Origin: Paracoccus stylophorae
GTDB taxonomy: Bacteria > Pseudomonadota > Alphaproteobacteria > Rhodobacterales > Rhodobacteraceae
Reading direction: 5' to 3'
DNA: 64,000 nucleotides
Assembly (NCBI RefSeq): GCF_028553765.1
Contig: NZ_CP067134.1
Span: 2,399,001-2,463,000, forward strand
A program made the position numbers and the translations under genes. The number at the start of each line of letters is the position of its first letter. Position 1 is the first letter of the stretch. Positions 34,214 to 43,301 of the stretch are shown in pieces. The notes beneath the pieces are model-generated. The model worked only from the letters and a program-made list of their open reading frames with translations, had not been told where the DNA came from and did no database searches.

Positions 34214-34599
34214 CCGAACAGCCCTACCGCCAGGCGCATTTCGACGAGGTGTGCGGGCGGTTCGGCGATCCGCGCGTCCTCGCCAAATACGACACGGTCT
34301 TCATCGACTCGATCACCGTGGCCGGGCGGCTCTGCTTCCAGTGGTGCCGCGGGCAGCCGGAGGCGCATTCGGAGAAGACCGGCAAGCCCGACGTGCGTGG
34401 CGCCTACGGGCTGCACGGGCGCGAGATGATCGGCTGGCTGACCCACCTGCAGCACACGCGCGGCAAGAATGTCTGGTTCGTCGGGATCCTCGACGAGAAG
34501 CTCGACGACTTCCATCGCAAGGTCTTCGTCCCGCAGATCGACGGCTCGAAAACCGGGCTCGAGCTGTCCGACGCCACGACTCATCTCCTGCTGCCCTAC
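34214..34599 (+). pseudogene. Fragment of a Sak4-like phage ATPase gene (second copy)
   Basis: QPYRQAHFDEVCGRFG through FVGILDEKLDDFHRKVF closely follows the middle of the ATPase gene at 62300-63175 (QPYSQAHFDEVCGRYG); the nucleotide sequences are also clearly alike, roughly 85 percent over the stretch compared by eye. The Walker A part and the C-terminus are missing: the 5' border meets the recombinase remnant and the 3' border the IS3-family element at 34600. It came from a second, related phage. Confidence 0.85.
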
Positions 34600-34638
34600 G
34601 GTAATCCCCCCATTTTTGCGGGGGCTTGGTCGTAGAAT

Positions 34639-35466
34639 CTACGCGGCGACTCTCAGTTTCTGGGCGGGGGTCATCCCGCCGTTGCCCATGTTGGGGCGTT
34701 CGTTGTTGTAGGACCAGAGCCACTCGGTAGCAATCTGCTGTACCTCTTCAATGCCTTCGAAAATGTACAAGTCCAGCCATTCGTGCCTGACCGTCCGGTT
34801 GTAGCGCTCGACATAGGCGTTCTGCTGGGGCTTGCCGGATTGGATATAGGCCAGGGTAATGCCCCTGTTCTCAGCCCATTCCGTGAGGGTGCCACTGAGG
34901 TATTCCGGGCCGTTATCGACTCGAATGGTTCGAGGTGCGCCGCGCCATTCAATAATCTGGTTCAATGCCCGAACAACCCGTTCCGCAGGCAGTGAGAAGT
35001 CGATCTCAATGCCCAGTCCTTCACGGTTGAAGTCGTCCAGAACGTTCAACAGCCGGAATTGTCGTCCATCCTCCAGTCTGTCGGCCATGAAGTCCATCGA
35101 CCAGACCTCGTTCGGGGCCTCGGGCACGGCCAACTCCTCGGGCTTCTCCCGTTTCAGGCGCTTGCGTGGCTTGATCCGCAGGTTCAGCTCCAGTTCCCGG
35201 TAGATCCTGTACACCCGTTTATGGTTCCAGCCATGGCCCTGGACGTTGCGCAGATACAGAAAGCACAGGCCAAAGCCCCAAGTCTTCTTTGCCATCGTCA
35301 GACCGAGCAGCAGGTCGTCGATCTGCTCGTTCTCCTCGTCCAATTTCGGGCTGTACCGGTAGCATGTCTCACTGACGTCGAATGCCCGGCAGGCCAGAGC
35401 AATGCTGATACCCTTTATCGCCACCGCTTTCACGGCCAACTCTCGGCGTTGAGCTGGCCGGTTCAT
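34639..35466 (-). CDS. IS3-family OrfB (integrase-core transposase)
   Basis: 275 residues. HTH_21 region early ([13 protein letters not shown]), then the integrase core with D in [15 protein letters not shown] in [10 protein letters not shown] and E in [16 protein letters not shown]. All catalytic residues are present. The ATG at 35466 directly adjoins a run of seven A in the transcript (35466-35472), a likely -1 slippery site that fuses it with OrfA. Confidence 0.93.
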   Translation of the reverse strand: MNRPAQRRELAVKAVAIKGISIALACRAFDVSETCYRYSPKLDEENEQIDDLLLGLTMAKKTWGFGLCFLYLRNVQGHGWNHKRVYRIYRELELNLRIKPRKRLKREKPEELAVPEAPNEVWSMDFMADRLEDGRQFRLLNVLDDFNREGLGIEIDFSLPAERVVRALNQIIEWRGAPRTIRVDNGPEYLSGTLTEWAENRGITLAYIQSGKPQQNAYVERYNRTVRHEWLDLYIFEGIEEVQQIATEWLWSYNNERPNMGNGGMTPAQKLRVAA

Positions 35467-35744
35467 TTTTTTCCGAGGGCCTCCTTCAGAAGATCATTCT
35501 GCATGCTCACATCTGCAAACATCCGCTTCAGCCGCCGGTTCTCCTCGGTCATTGCCTTCATCTCGCTGATCAGACTGGCGTCCATGCCGCCATACTTCGC
35601 CCGCCACTTGTACAGCGTGGCGCTGCTCATCCCATGCTCGCGGCACAGCTCAGCGGCAGGCACACCGCCCTCCATCTGGCGCAGCACACCCATGATCTGG
35701 GCTTCTGTGAATCGTGTCTTCTTCATCGGAATCTCCTCGTTCAT
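35463..35744 (-). CDS. IS3-family OrfA (DNA-binding subunit)
   Basis: 93 residues. Helix-turn-helix [17 protein letters not shown] and [20 protein letters not shown], then a leucine-zipper-like tail ([20 protein letters not shown]). Ends LGKK at a run of seven A where a -1 frameshift would join it to OrfB. Shorter and different in sequence from OrfA at 12255, so this is a separate IS. Confidence 0.9.
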   Translation of the reverse strand: MNEEIPMKKTRFTEAQIMGVLRQMEGGVPAAELCREHGMSSATLYKWRAKYGGMDASLISEMKAMTEENRRLKRMFADVSMQNDLLKEALGKK

Positions 35745-35796
35745 CCTGCCGAGAAAATTCTACTTCCGCATCCCCTTAAAATCAGGGGGGATTACC

Positions 35797-36896
35797 AGAC
35801 CATATCCGAGGCGCGCCTCGTCGTTCATCCGGACGCCCTTGCGACATTCCAGGAGTATCCGGGCAAACCTTTGGCGAACTTCATCTCGGTGGCGCGCTAG
35901 CCGCATGCTGTTAGGCGTGCCCGAGGCGCCCTGACGCATGAGCTCTTGGTAGGTCGTCATAGCTGAGCGGGGCGTGGCCTCGAAAAAACCACGCGGCGAT
36001 TGGGCATCGGTGCAGGGCACCATTGGGCGATCTCCAATCTCCAAGTCGGAGATCGCATCCGCGGCAGATATGACCTCGCCTACCCCGAGTTCCCGCAGCT
36101 GCTGACACCGTGCTTCTTCTAGCAACGCAAAGACGCGATCGATGCCGCCAGCAAGAAATGGCAAAAGACCTTTTCGTATGCCGATGGCGATAAGCCTGGA
36201 ACGCTTCTGCGGTACTACGAAGCGGGACGCATCCAAGAGCTCGGCTTTCACCACATAACCGGCGGCATCGAGACTATCAGCCAACCTCTCGTAAAAGGAT
36301 TGCTTTCGCGGCGAGCGCCCCGATTGCAGGTCAATCACGGCCCCACTCTTATGAGCTACCTGCATGCCCGGGACGTTTTCTAGGACCAGCACGTTCGGCT
36401 GCAGGGCCTCAACGACTTCAACATACTTGTTGAAGAGTAGGTTCCGGGGATCGTCCTCTATTCTCCGTTCCGCGAAGCTAAATCCCTGACAGGGGGGGCC
36501 ACCGGCTAGAACCTCGACCTCGCCGCGCAGTTGCTCGAGTTGTTCCTTGTGCTCTCCGAGGACCTCATCGATACCCCACGCCCGCTGGTCCAGCCAGGAC
36601 GGCCACATGAAGCGGTATGCTTCTGGCGAGTCATCCCCAATGAAATTGGTGGAGAACGTCTCAAATGCCATATCGTCGCGCTCTATTGCAAAGAGGCCAC
36701 GCATCCCCGCCAGAGAAAGCCCGAGAGACAGCCCTCCACAGCCAGAAAACAAGTCCACAAACTTTCGCGCCTGCTTGACCTCGTCAAACTCGCCTGCATC
36801 CTTGCCGAGCGCTTCGCGCAGCGTCCTGCCGCCAGCCGAGCCCCCAAGCCCGGTCAGGTCAGCCAGCAATCCATCCTTTTGCGCCCGCCTGGCCAT
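35797..36896 (-). pseudogene. DNA cytosine-5 methyltransferase truncated by the IS3-family element
   Basis: About 365 residues remain. Motif I FVDLFSGCGGLSLGLS, catalytic motif IV GGPPCQGFSF with its cysteine, motif VI VLVLENVPGM and motif VIII QKRSRLIAIG are present, followed by part of the target-recognition region. Motifs IX-X, needed to close the SAM fold, are cut off; the current tail is encoded by the IS end. Probably inactive. Such a gene was likely part of a restriction-modification pair, but no partner nuclease is seen. Lies just downstream of a Phd-type antitoxin gene. Confidence 0.85.
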
Positions 36897-36908
36897 TGCC
36901 TCTTACCC

Positions 36909-37091
36909 TCAACTTTCCCGAGGCTCGACAGTCGCTGCGTCACTCAGCGCCGTCAGCCGTTCGAATTCTTCCACGGCCACGACCACCACAACCGGGCGGC
37001 CGTGTTTCTCGATCACCACCGGTTCGGCTCGGGCGGTGTCGATGAGCAGGCCGAACTGATGCTTCGCGTCCCGTGCGGACATGGCCTTCAT
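36909..37091 (-). CDS. Phd/YefM-family antitoxin, without a visible toxin
   Basis: 60 residues. SARDAKHQFGLLIDTARAEP is the Phd/YefM DNA-binding core, followed by VVIEKHGRPVVVVVAVEEFE, the strand-helix that forms the dimer. Start ATG 37091 has GGGGAG eight bases upstream. A toxin gene (Doc, YoeB or VapC) normally follows, but here the methyltransferase comes next, 12 bases on. The antitoxin may regulate it or be a leftover. Confidence 0.85.
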   Translation of the reverse strand: MKAMSARDAKHQFGLLIDTARAEPVVIEKHGRPVVVVVAVEEFERLTALSDAATVEPRES

Positions 37092-37707
37092 GGCATTGCT
37101 CCCCGCTTTGGGTCACAATGAACAAAAGAGTCCGATATCACAATCAGGAAGTCGTTGGGATCGACGACCATTGCTGCGACGGACAAAGGACACTTTGATG
37201 CGCCAAGTCTCAGTGAACGGGCGTTGGATCTCAGGAGCTTTTGGTGAACGCCCCTGACATCGAAGTGCATAGCCGCGACGCTCTATTATTGTTGTCTTTC
37301 CAGTACTTTGAAGAGAATTCACCAAATCCGCGCAGTCATCAGGTCCAGAGAATATCGGCCATGAGAGACGCCTCCGGGCCTCCGGGCACCGGGGTCGGTG
37401 CTCAGCCACTCCTGCATAACCCCCGAAAACAACGGAAAAATCCGGCCGCAGTCGGATCGGGAGAACGCTTTCGCGAGGGCAAGTGGCGGAGGGAATGGGC
37501 CTGACGTCCAACCTTCTCCACGTCTGTGATACTTTGTTGACCGCTGAAGTGCCAGCAGCTGCGCAGCGCACTTGCTTGCACCTTTCCTCCAAGCAATCGT
37601 CTCGACTTGCTCCCATGCGCCAAGTGGTGTTGGCCAATGACAAATCGGCTCATCGCGCATGCACCTTCTGCCCACGCCTGTCTCCGTTAACAGGTCCTCT
37701 GCAAGGG
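37092..37707. other. 616-bp stretch without a recognised gene
   Basis: Separates mobile DNA on the left from metabolic genes on the right. Open frames on both strands show no protein character. Base composition is lower in GC than the neighbours in part (around 37,110-37,340). Probably the border of the inserted region; no clear attachment site or repeat was found. Confidence 0.4.
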
Positions 37708-38619
37708 CTATTCGATCATCGGCTGCTTCAAAGCCTTCAGGATCCTTTCGATCGCATCGTCGCGCTCGCTGACAAGTTCCTGCACCGAGCGCCCGTCAGC
37801 CTCGGCTTCGATACCCTCTATCAGCTTGTCGACCACCTCTGGCGTTAGCGCGGGACTTCCAAGATCAGCCCATCTTCGCTCCTGGCTGGGGCCAAGGTGC
37901 TCCAGGTAGTGGCGGATGCCGCCTTCGCCGCCGCCAAGATGATATGCCATGTGCGCGCCGATCACCGACCAACGCAGACCAGGGCCGTTCACCAATGCGC
38001 AGTCGACAGCTTCGACATCGGCGATACCTTCGGCGACGATGTTCACCGCCTCGCGCCAGAGCGCCGATGACAGCCGATTGGCAATATGACCCACGGCTGG
38101 CCGGTTGAGGAACACCGGCTCGCGGTCCAGATGCCTATAGAATTGATCCGCACGCTGTGCCGCGTGCGTACTGGCCGCGTAAATCTCGACCAAAGGCATG
38201 AGATGCGGTGGATTAAAGGGGTGCGCGGTCAGGACCCGGTCAGGTCCCGCCAGCCCGGTTGTCAGATCGGTCCAGGTGAGAGACGAGGTGGAACTTGCGA
38301 TCAGCAGATCTGGCCCCGCCAGTTCCAGAACCTGTCGATACAGGCTCTGCTTCTCGGGCACACGTTCGACGATGTTTTCCTGCACCCATGAGGCGTCTTC
38401 GAGGGCTGCGGAGAGATCATCGGCACTGGTTATCCGACCAGCTTGCCGGGCGGGTCCGGCGATAGCAGACGCGATCTTGGTCGCGCCAAGCACCGCGCGC
38501 GTCGCCACAGATGGGTCGATGTCCCAGCATCGTACCTCATATCCATGGCCGGCGAACAAGCCGGCCCAGCTTTCACCGATCAGCCCACTTCCCAGGATCG
38601 CTATCGCCCGCTCATCCAT
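37708..38619 (-). CDS. 3-hydroxyacyl-CoA dehydrogenase family protein
   Basis: 303 residues; ATG 38619 has a perfect AGGAGG upstream. The Rossmann motif is AIAILGSGLIGESWAG (G-x-G-x-x-G), with the acidic cofactor residue in VRCWDID, so NAD is the likely cofactor. SSTSSLTWTDL and TAHPFNPPHLMPLVEI contain the catalytic serine and histidine regions of the family. C-terminal helical dimer domain present. It would oxidise a 3-hydroxy acid or 3-hydroxyacyl-CoA, or act like carnitine 3-dehydrogenase. Last gene of the TRAP-AtuA operon. Confidence 0.85.
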   Translation of the reverse strand: MDERAIAILGSGLIGESWAGLFAGHGYEVRCWDIDPSVATRAVLGATKIASAIAGPARQAGRITSADDLSAALEDASWVQENIVERVPEKQSLYRQVLELAGPDLLIASSTSSLTWTDLTTGLAGPDRVLTAHPFNPPHLMPLVEIYAASTHAAQRADQFYRHLDREPVFLNRPAVGHIANRLSSALWREAVNIVAEGIADVEAVDCALVNGPGLRWSVIGAHMAYHLGGGEGGIRHYLEHLGPSQERRWADLGSPALTPEVVDKLIEGIEAEADGRSVQELVSERDDAIERILKALKQPMIE

Positions 38620-38621
38620 GC

Positions 38622-38933
38622 TCAGTCCTCCTTCGGCAGATCCATGTCCAGAAAGGCTGATGACCAGCATTTTCCATGGGCATCCTGGGCCAAGGTGCGC
38701 GTGACACCGCCGCCATGGACGTTGTGGATGACGAAGTTCATCGCGCCGAGTTGCGGCAACTCGAAACGCTCCACCGGCCCGGCGGCCAAGCTGGCAAATC
38801 GGCTGGCAACGCTTTCGGCCGTGATTGCAGCACGAAGCCGGGCGTAGTCACTGCGATCAAAGGCGATCAGGGAGAGGTTGATCTTGTCGCCCTTGTCGCC
38901 GGTCCGGGAATGAGCAATCTCGCGCAGTTTCAC
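38622..38933 (-). CDS. AtuA C-terminal-domain-like protein
   Basis: 103 residues from GTG 38933, which overlaps the AtuA stop (GTGA) and gives the usual family start (KLREIAHSRTGDKGDKINLS); an ATG five codons earlier is possible. The GDKGD motif and the HNVHGGGVTRTL segment are typical of the small AtuA-C partner, normally the next gene after, or fused to, AtuA. The two presumably form one acyl-CoA-acting complex; its exact reaction is unknown. Confidence 0.85.
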   Translation of the reverse strand: MKLREIAHSRTGDKGDKINLSLIAFDRSDYARLRAAITAESVASRFASLAAGPVERFELPQLGAMNFVIHNVHGGGVTRTLAQDAHGKCWSSAFLDMDLPKED

Positions 38934-40261
38934 GGCGCCTCCAGCCATTGCGTGATGAGTTCGATCGTGGTCTCGGGCACCAGAACCGGCGCAATCGCAA
39001 CGGTCTCGCGGGTACTTGCCGTGGCGCCGCCGCCGCCAGCGGGACCGTTGAGATAAAGCGCCTCGACCTCGCGACCGACACGTTCCGCCAAGGCTTTGTC
39101 GTCGGCGCGCGCCGTGCAGCGAAGACGGACCTCGTATGGGTCCGCGCCGGTGGACAGGTCACATCCCAGAACGGAATTGATCCCGATCAGGTCGATGCGC
39201 AGGTCACGGTAACCGTCGTGCCTTCGCAGCCTCGTCTCAATGATCTCACCCGCAAGCTGCGCCCGTCGGACAGCGTTGGGACCGGCATATGAAATCTGGC
39301 CCTCTCCCTGGAAACCATCGCGATAGCCCACAGAAGCTTTCAGCATCCCCGTCTTCTTCGTCCCTGACGCTCCGCTGAGGCGGATGACGTTCTCGCGAAC
39401 GCTCATGATTTCTACCTTCGAGAAATCCGCGATCACATCGGGCTGATAGTATCGCGTGGGGTCATGAACCTCGTAAAGAAGCTGCTCCGCAACGGTCGCA
39501 GGCGAGACCGAGCCGCCGGTGCCTTCCAGCTTGCTGATGACCACACCACCGGTTTCATCGACCTCTCCGATCGGGAAACCAACATCGACCAGCGCCGGCA
39601 CGTCCTTGACGCCCGGATCTGCGAAGTAGCCGCCGGTGACCTGCGCGCCGCATTCCAGCAGATGACCAGTGAGCACCCCGCGCCCGAGTAACTCACATTG
39701 CTGCGGCTTCCAGCCAAAGCTATGGATCAGAGGCCCCATGAACAGCGCCGGGTCCGCGGCACGACCCGTGATGACGACGTCGGCTCCCTCGTCCAGCGCC
39801 GCGGCAATGGGGAAAGCGCCGATATAGGCATTGGCAGAGATCACACGATTACCCAAATGGTCGTAAAGAGCGCTTGCTTCGGGTCCTGCGTGACCTTGTC
39901 GAACGGCTTCAAGAATGTCGTCGCCCGTGATCACTGCGATTTTCAACGACAAGCCAAGGGCTTTCGCGATCCGCGCCGTCTCTCGACCGGCCGCCAACGG
40001 GTTTGCGGCCCCCATATTGCTGACAATGCGAACGCCTGTCCGGGCGCAATCGGGCAGGACCGCCGTCATTCGCTCGGTCAGAAACGGGTCGTATCCTGCA
40101 TTTGGATCATTGAGACGGCGCAGTTGAGCAAGCGCAATGGTGCGCTCGGCCAAACACTCGAACACCAGAAAGTCCAGATTGCCTTCAGCCGCTAATTGCA
40201 CTGCGGGCTGGATCCGGTCGCCGGAGAATCCTGCCCCCGTGCCGATGCGAACAGTCTTCAT
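38930..40261 (-). CDS. AtuA-family protein (acyclic terpene utilisation family)
   Basis: 443 residues from ATG 40261, overlapping the TRAP permease stop by 4 bp. Family features: IGTGAGFSGDRIQPAVQL at the N-terminus, FECLAERTIALAQ, NMGAANPLAAGRETAR, VITGRAADPALFMGP, and a glycine-rich C-terminal NGPAGGGGATASTRE. AtuA was named from citronellol and geraniol breakdown in Pseudomonas, but homologues occur in many organic-acid clusters and the reaction is not established. Context suggests a step on an imported branched or hydroxy acid. Confidence 0.85.
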   Translation of the reverse strand: MKTVRIGTGAGFSGDRIQPAVQLAAEGNLDFLVFECLAERTIALAQLRRLNDPNAGYDPFLTERMTAVLPDCARTGVRIVSNMGAANPLAAGRETARIAKALGLSLKIAVITGDDILEAVRQGHAGPEASALYDHLGNRVISANAYIGAFPIAAALDEGADVVITGRAADPALFMGPLIHSFGWKPQQCELLGRGVLTGHLLECGAQVTGGYFADPGVKDVPALVDVGFPIGEVDETGGVVISKLEGTGGSVSPATVAEQLLYEVHDPTRYYQPDVIADFSKVEIMSVRENVIRLSGASGTKKTGMLKASVGYRDGFQGEGQISYAGPNAVRRAQLAGEIIETRLRRHDGYRDLRIDLIGINSVLGCDLSTGADPYEVRLRCTARADDKALAERVGREVEALYLNGPAGGGGATASTRETVAIAPVLVPETTIELITQWLEAP

Positions 40262-42123
40262 ATTGCGGCCCTTGTGCGCGCTCGCCTGCCGCCGAGATAA
40301 CCGACCACAAGAATCGCCGCGGCGATGAAGGGCGCCACGCTGAACGTCCACAGCGCCAGTGCGATGGCGATCAGGTACAGTGCGCTGTCCAGCAGGCGCT
40401 GGCCCGTCATTGGAAAGGAAGACAGCAGGGCTGGCACGGCACAGACGAGAACGGCCGAAGAGAGTGCTGCATCAATGAAGTCAAGCCAGCTGCCCTGACC
40501 GACCATGCCGGGATAGATGAGAATCATGAATGGCACCGCATAAATCACCGCGGCCAATCTGACGGCTTGGATCGCGGCCGGCAGCCAGTTGGTCTGGGCG
40601 ATGCCAGAGGCGACAAAGACCGCCACGCAGACGGGCGGCGTGATCACCGACAGCGTCGCAAAATAGAAGACGAACATGTGGGCGCCCAGCGTCGATGCCC
40701 CGCCCTGCACCATCGCTGGAACCAAGGTTGCGGCAACCAGCACATATGCCGCTGTGGTTGGCAGGCCCATGCCCATGATCAGGCAAACGATGGCGACGAT
40801 CGCTGATACCATCACAAGGTTGTCGCCAGCGACCGAAACGATCGCCGAACTCAGCGTAACGCCGACGCCGGTGAGGTTGATCATCGACACAAGGATCTGT
40901 GCTCCTGCCAGCAGCACGCCAATGATGACCAGCCCGCGGCCGGCATCCTGCAGCCCTTCGAGCAGCTTTTCCACGACACCGCGAAAGCCAAGCCGCATGC
41001 CGTTCGTCACGACAAAGACGACGATAAGCGCGACAATGCCCCAGAAGGCCGAGGTCGTTACGGATCGTCCGGCAAATATGGCAGTCATCAGCGCGCCGAC
41101 AGCAGACACCACCGGCAACAGCTTGCGCGGGTGCAAAACGGCGGCCCAGCTTGGCATCTCGTCATCGGGCACAAGACGGAATCCGCGCCGGACCGCGACA
41201 AGGTGAATGGTGATGAAGGCTGACAGATAGAAGACCAGCGCAGGTAACACTGCGGCCTTCATGATCGTCAAATAGCTGACGCCAACAATTTCTGCCATGA
41301 TGAAGGCAGCGGCCCCCATGATCGGTGGCGCGATCTGTCCGCCCGTGGAGGCGACAGCCTCGACCGCAGCGGCGAAGGGCGCCGGATAGCCAAGCCTCTT
41401 CATCATCGGGATGGTGAAGTTGCCGGTTGTCGCCACATTGGCCACCGCACTGCCGCTGACCATTCCGAACAGGCCCGAAGAAATCGTCGCAACTTTCGCC
41501 GCACCTCCAGGACTGCGCCCGCCAAGCCGAAGGGAAAGATCCATGAACCCCTCGCCCCCGCCGGTATGAAGAAGCATTGATCCGAACAGAACGAACGCCG
41601 CGATGACGGTGGCGGCGACGCCAAGCAGCATCCCCCAGACCCCAAGATCACCAAGCAGAATCGTCTCGGTCACAAACTCGGCGTCAAATCCGCGATGCGC
41701 GAACTTGCCCGGCAGATGCTGCCCGAAAAGCGCGTATGCCAGGCCGACAAGGACGAGGATCGGAAAGATAAGGCCGACAGCGCGGCGTCCGATCTCAAGA
41801 ATGGCAATGACCAGTGCCGCCGTCAGCGCCTTGTCCAGCGTCGTCGCATACGGCAGTTCGCCCATGATACGCTGGTAATTGATGACAACATAGGCGCAGG
41901 CCACAACGCTGAGCGTACATAACAGCAGGTCGATCACTGCGCCTGCCGCACGCCAGCGCGTCGCCATACCCAAGGGATAAGTCAAAAATCCCAGGATAAG
42001 TGTCAGCGCGAGGAATATTCCGCGCTGCTGAAGGCTCTCGAACGGACCGGCGCCCGCCGTATACAGCACGAAAAGCCCCAGCAGGACCGCCACACCCGTT
42101 GTCAGCTTTTCGCGGATCACCAT
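40258..42123 (-). CDS. TRAP transporter fused permease (TAXI type, DctQM)
   Basis: 621 residues with about 14-18 membrane segments. The fused small-subunit part (residues 1-150) is followed by the large permease region with SGLFGMVSGSAVANVATTG and STGGQIAPPIMGAAAFIMAE, typical of the DctM half, and GMGLPTTAAYVLVAATLVPA near the C-terminus. It uses an ion gradient to import a carboxylate delivered by the binding protein of the upstream gene. Substrate unknown; downstream genes point to an organic acid degraded as CoA ester. Confidence 0.93.
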   Translation of the reverse strand: MVIREKLTTGVAVLLGLFVLYTAGAGPFESLQQRGIFLALTLILGFLTYPLGMATRWRAAGAVIDLLLCTLSVVACAYVVINYQRIMGELPYATTLDKALTAALVIAILEIGRRAVGLIFPILVLVGLAYALFGQHLPGKFAHRGFDAEFVTETILLGDLGVWGMLLGVAATVIAAFVLFGSMLLHTGGGEGFMDLSLRLGGRSPGGAAKVATISSGLFGMVSGSAVANVATTGNFTIPMMKRLGYPAPFAAAVEAVASTGGQIAPPIMGAAAFIMAEIVGVSYLTIMKAAVLPALVFYLSAFITIHLVAVRRGFRLVPDDEMPSWAAVLHPRKLLPVVSAVGALMTAIFAGRSVTTSAFWGIVALIVVFVVTNGMRLGFRGVVEKLLEGLQDAGRGLVIIGVLLAGAQILVSMINLTGVGVTLSSAIVSVAGDNLVMVSAIVAIVCLIMGMGLPTTAAYVLVAATLVPAMVQGGASTLGAHMFVFYFATLSVITPPVCVAVFVASGIAQTNWLPAAIQAVRLAAVIYAVPFMILIYPGMVGQGSWLDFIDAALSSAVLVCAVPALLSSFPMTGQRLLDSALYLIAIALALWTFSVAPFIAAAILVVGYLGGRRARTRAAI

Positions 42124-42156
42124 CTCAGTGCTACCTTTCCAGTGTTAGCTGCGGGG

Positions 42157-43131
42157 TTATGGCGCAACCGGCTTTAGTGCGTCTGGTATCTCGTAGCCAT
42201 TTTCGGTGAACCACCGCGCGGCACCCGGATGGAGAGGAGTGGTGCCGTATTTCAGGGTCACGTCCGCCAGGTTGACGCCTTTCAACTCGGCCAGAGCACC
42301 TGACTGGGCAGTTTTGTCTTCCATCACGGCCTTGACGATCTGATAGGCGGTCTCCTCGCTCAGTTCCGGGCGTGAGGCGACACCAAGCGCAAAGCTCCAA
42401 GTACTATAGGCGGGAATGCCGTTATCGGGGTTTTCAGGGATGTCGACGACGGACAAGTCAGTCAGTTCTGTCTCGATGATTTTCCTTTGATCGGCGGTCA
42501 GGCCGAGGATCGAAATCGGCGTGAAGGTCGCGATGTCCAGCGTCGATGCGTCAGGACGCATGCCGGCACCGGACTTCACATACCCACTCAGCCGGTTGTC
42601 CTTGATCAGATCGACAACGTCCGTTGTCGAGCCGCGCACATATTCAGGTTCGACCCCGATCGCCGCCAGAACCTGTTCGGTCGTGCTTTCTGTGGCCGAT
42701 CCGCGGATGCCAGGGTTAATCCGCTTGCCGGTCATCCCGGCCATGTCGGTGATACCAGAATCCTGCCGGACCACGACGTTCTGGGGTGCCGGCGAATAGA
42801 CCCAGAGCAGCGGATACTGCTTTGCTTTGCCGTCGAATTCCGCCGTGCCGTTCACGGCATGATGCAGCACGTTGGTGGTGATCAGTCCGAAGTCGACCTG
42901 ATTACGCTCCATCCGGCGCAGGTTATCCAGCGTTGCGCCGGTCTCAACGACGGTCGACGTGACGTCGGGAACCTTGGCGTTCACGATCTGGCCAACCGCA
43001 ACGAAGTAGCCGTACTGGCTTGACGATGCCGAGGTCGAGCCGATCAGCAGCTTTTCCTCTGCTACGGCCGGGCCTGCCAGCGCGATTGCCAACGCTATTC
43101 CCAGTGCGGAAGTTGAGAGCTGAATGGTCAA
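42157..43131 (-). CDS. TAXI-family TRAP solute-binding protein
   Basis: 324 residues from TTG 43131, chosen for GGAG six bases upstream; an ATG nine codons earlier (43158) has no site. Signal peptide (ALGIALAIALAGPAVAEEK). The mature protein begins LLIGSTSASSSQYGYFVAVG and contains VDFGLITTNVLHHAV and NPGIRGSATESTTEQVLAAIG, typical of TAXI (TRAP-associated extracytoplasmic immunogenic) receptors. It captures the substrate in the periplasm for the fused permease 33 bases downstream. Confidence 0.92.
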   Translation of the reverse strand: MTIQLSTSALGIALAIALAGPAVAEEKLLIGSTSASSSQYGYFVAVGQIVNAKVPDVTSTVVETGATLDNLRRMERNQVDFGLITTNVLHHAVNGTAEFDGKAKQYPLLWVYSPAPQNVVVRQDSGITDMAGMTGKRINPGIRGSATESTTEQVLAAIGVEPEYVRGSTTDVVDLIKDNRLSGYVKSGAGMRPDASTLDIATFTPISILGLTADQRKIIETELTDLSVVDIPENPDNGIPAYSTWSFALGVASRPELSEETAYQIVKAVMEDKTAQSGALAELKGVNLADVTLKYGTTPLHPGAARWFTENGYEIPDALKPVAP

Positions 43132-43301
43132 TGTCGTCTCCTTTTGTGGGAGGCACATTCGAGCGCGAGATCGCGCCGATCAGTGTCAGCCAGCACGCCT
43201 CCCCGCGTACTTGCCGTATCTTATGGCCGTCAGCATGCGCGATGAGGAAGCGTTGTGTAAAATGAAAATATCGCAATGATGGTTTCAAAACTTGGAATGG
43301 T

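Larger units (their letters stand above)
34600..35796 (-). mobile_element. IS3-family element (IS407-like), complete
   Basis: About 1,197 bp with perfect 12-bp ends: GGTAATCCCCCC at left and GGGGGGATTACC at right, followed inside by related inner repeats. It carries orfA and orfB on the minus strand. No target duplication is visible (CTAC before, AGAC after), and the flanks are fragments of different genes, so flanking DNA was deleted after insertion. Confidence 0.88.

Noticed and set aside
33682..34584. Minus-strand frame of 300 codons across recombinase and ATPase fragments
   Set aside because: It crosses a junction between two unrelated gene remnants in the wrong frame for both.
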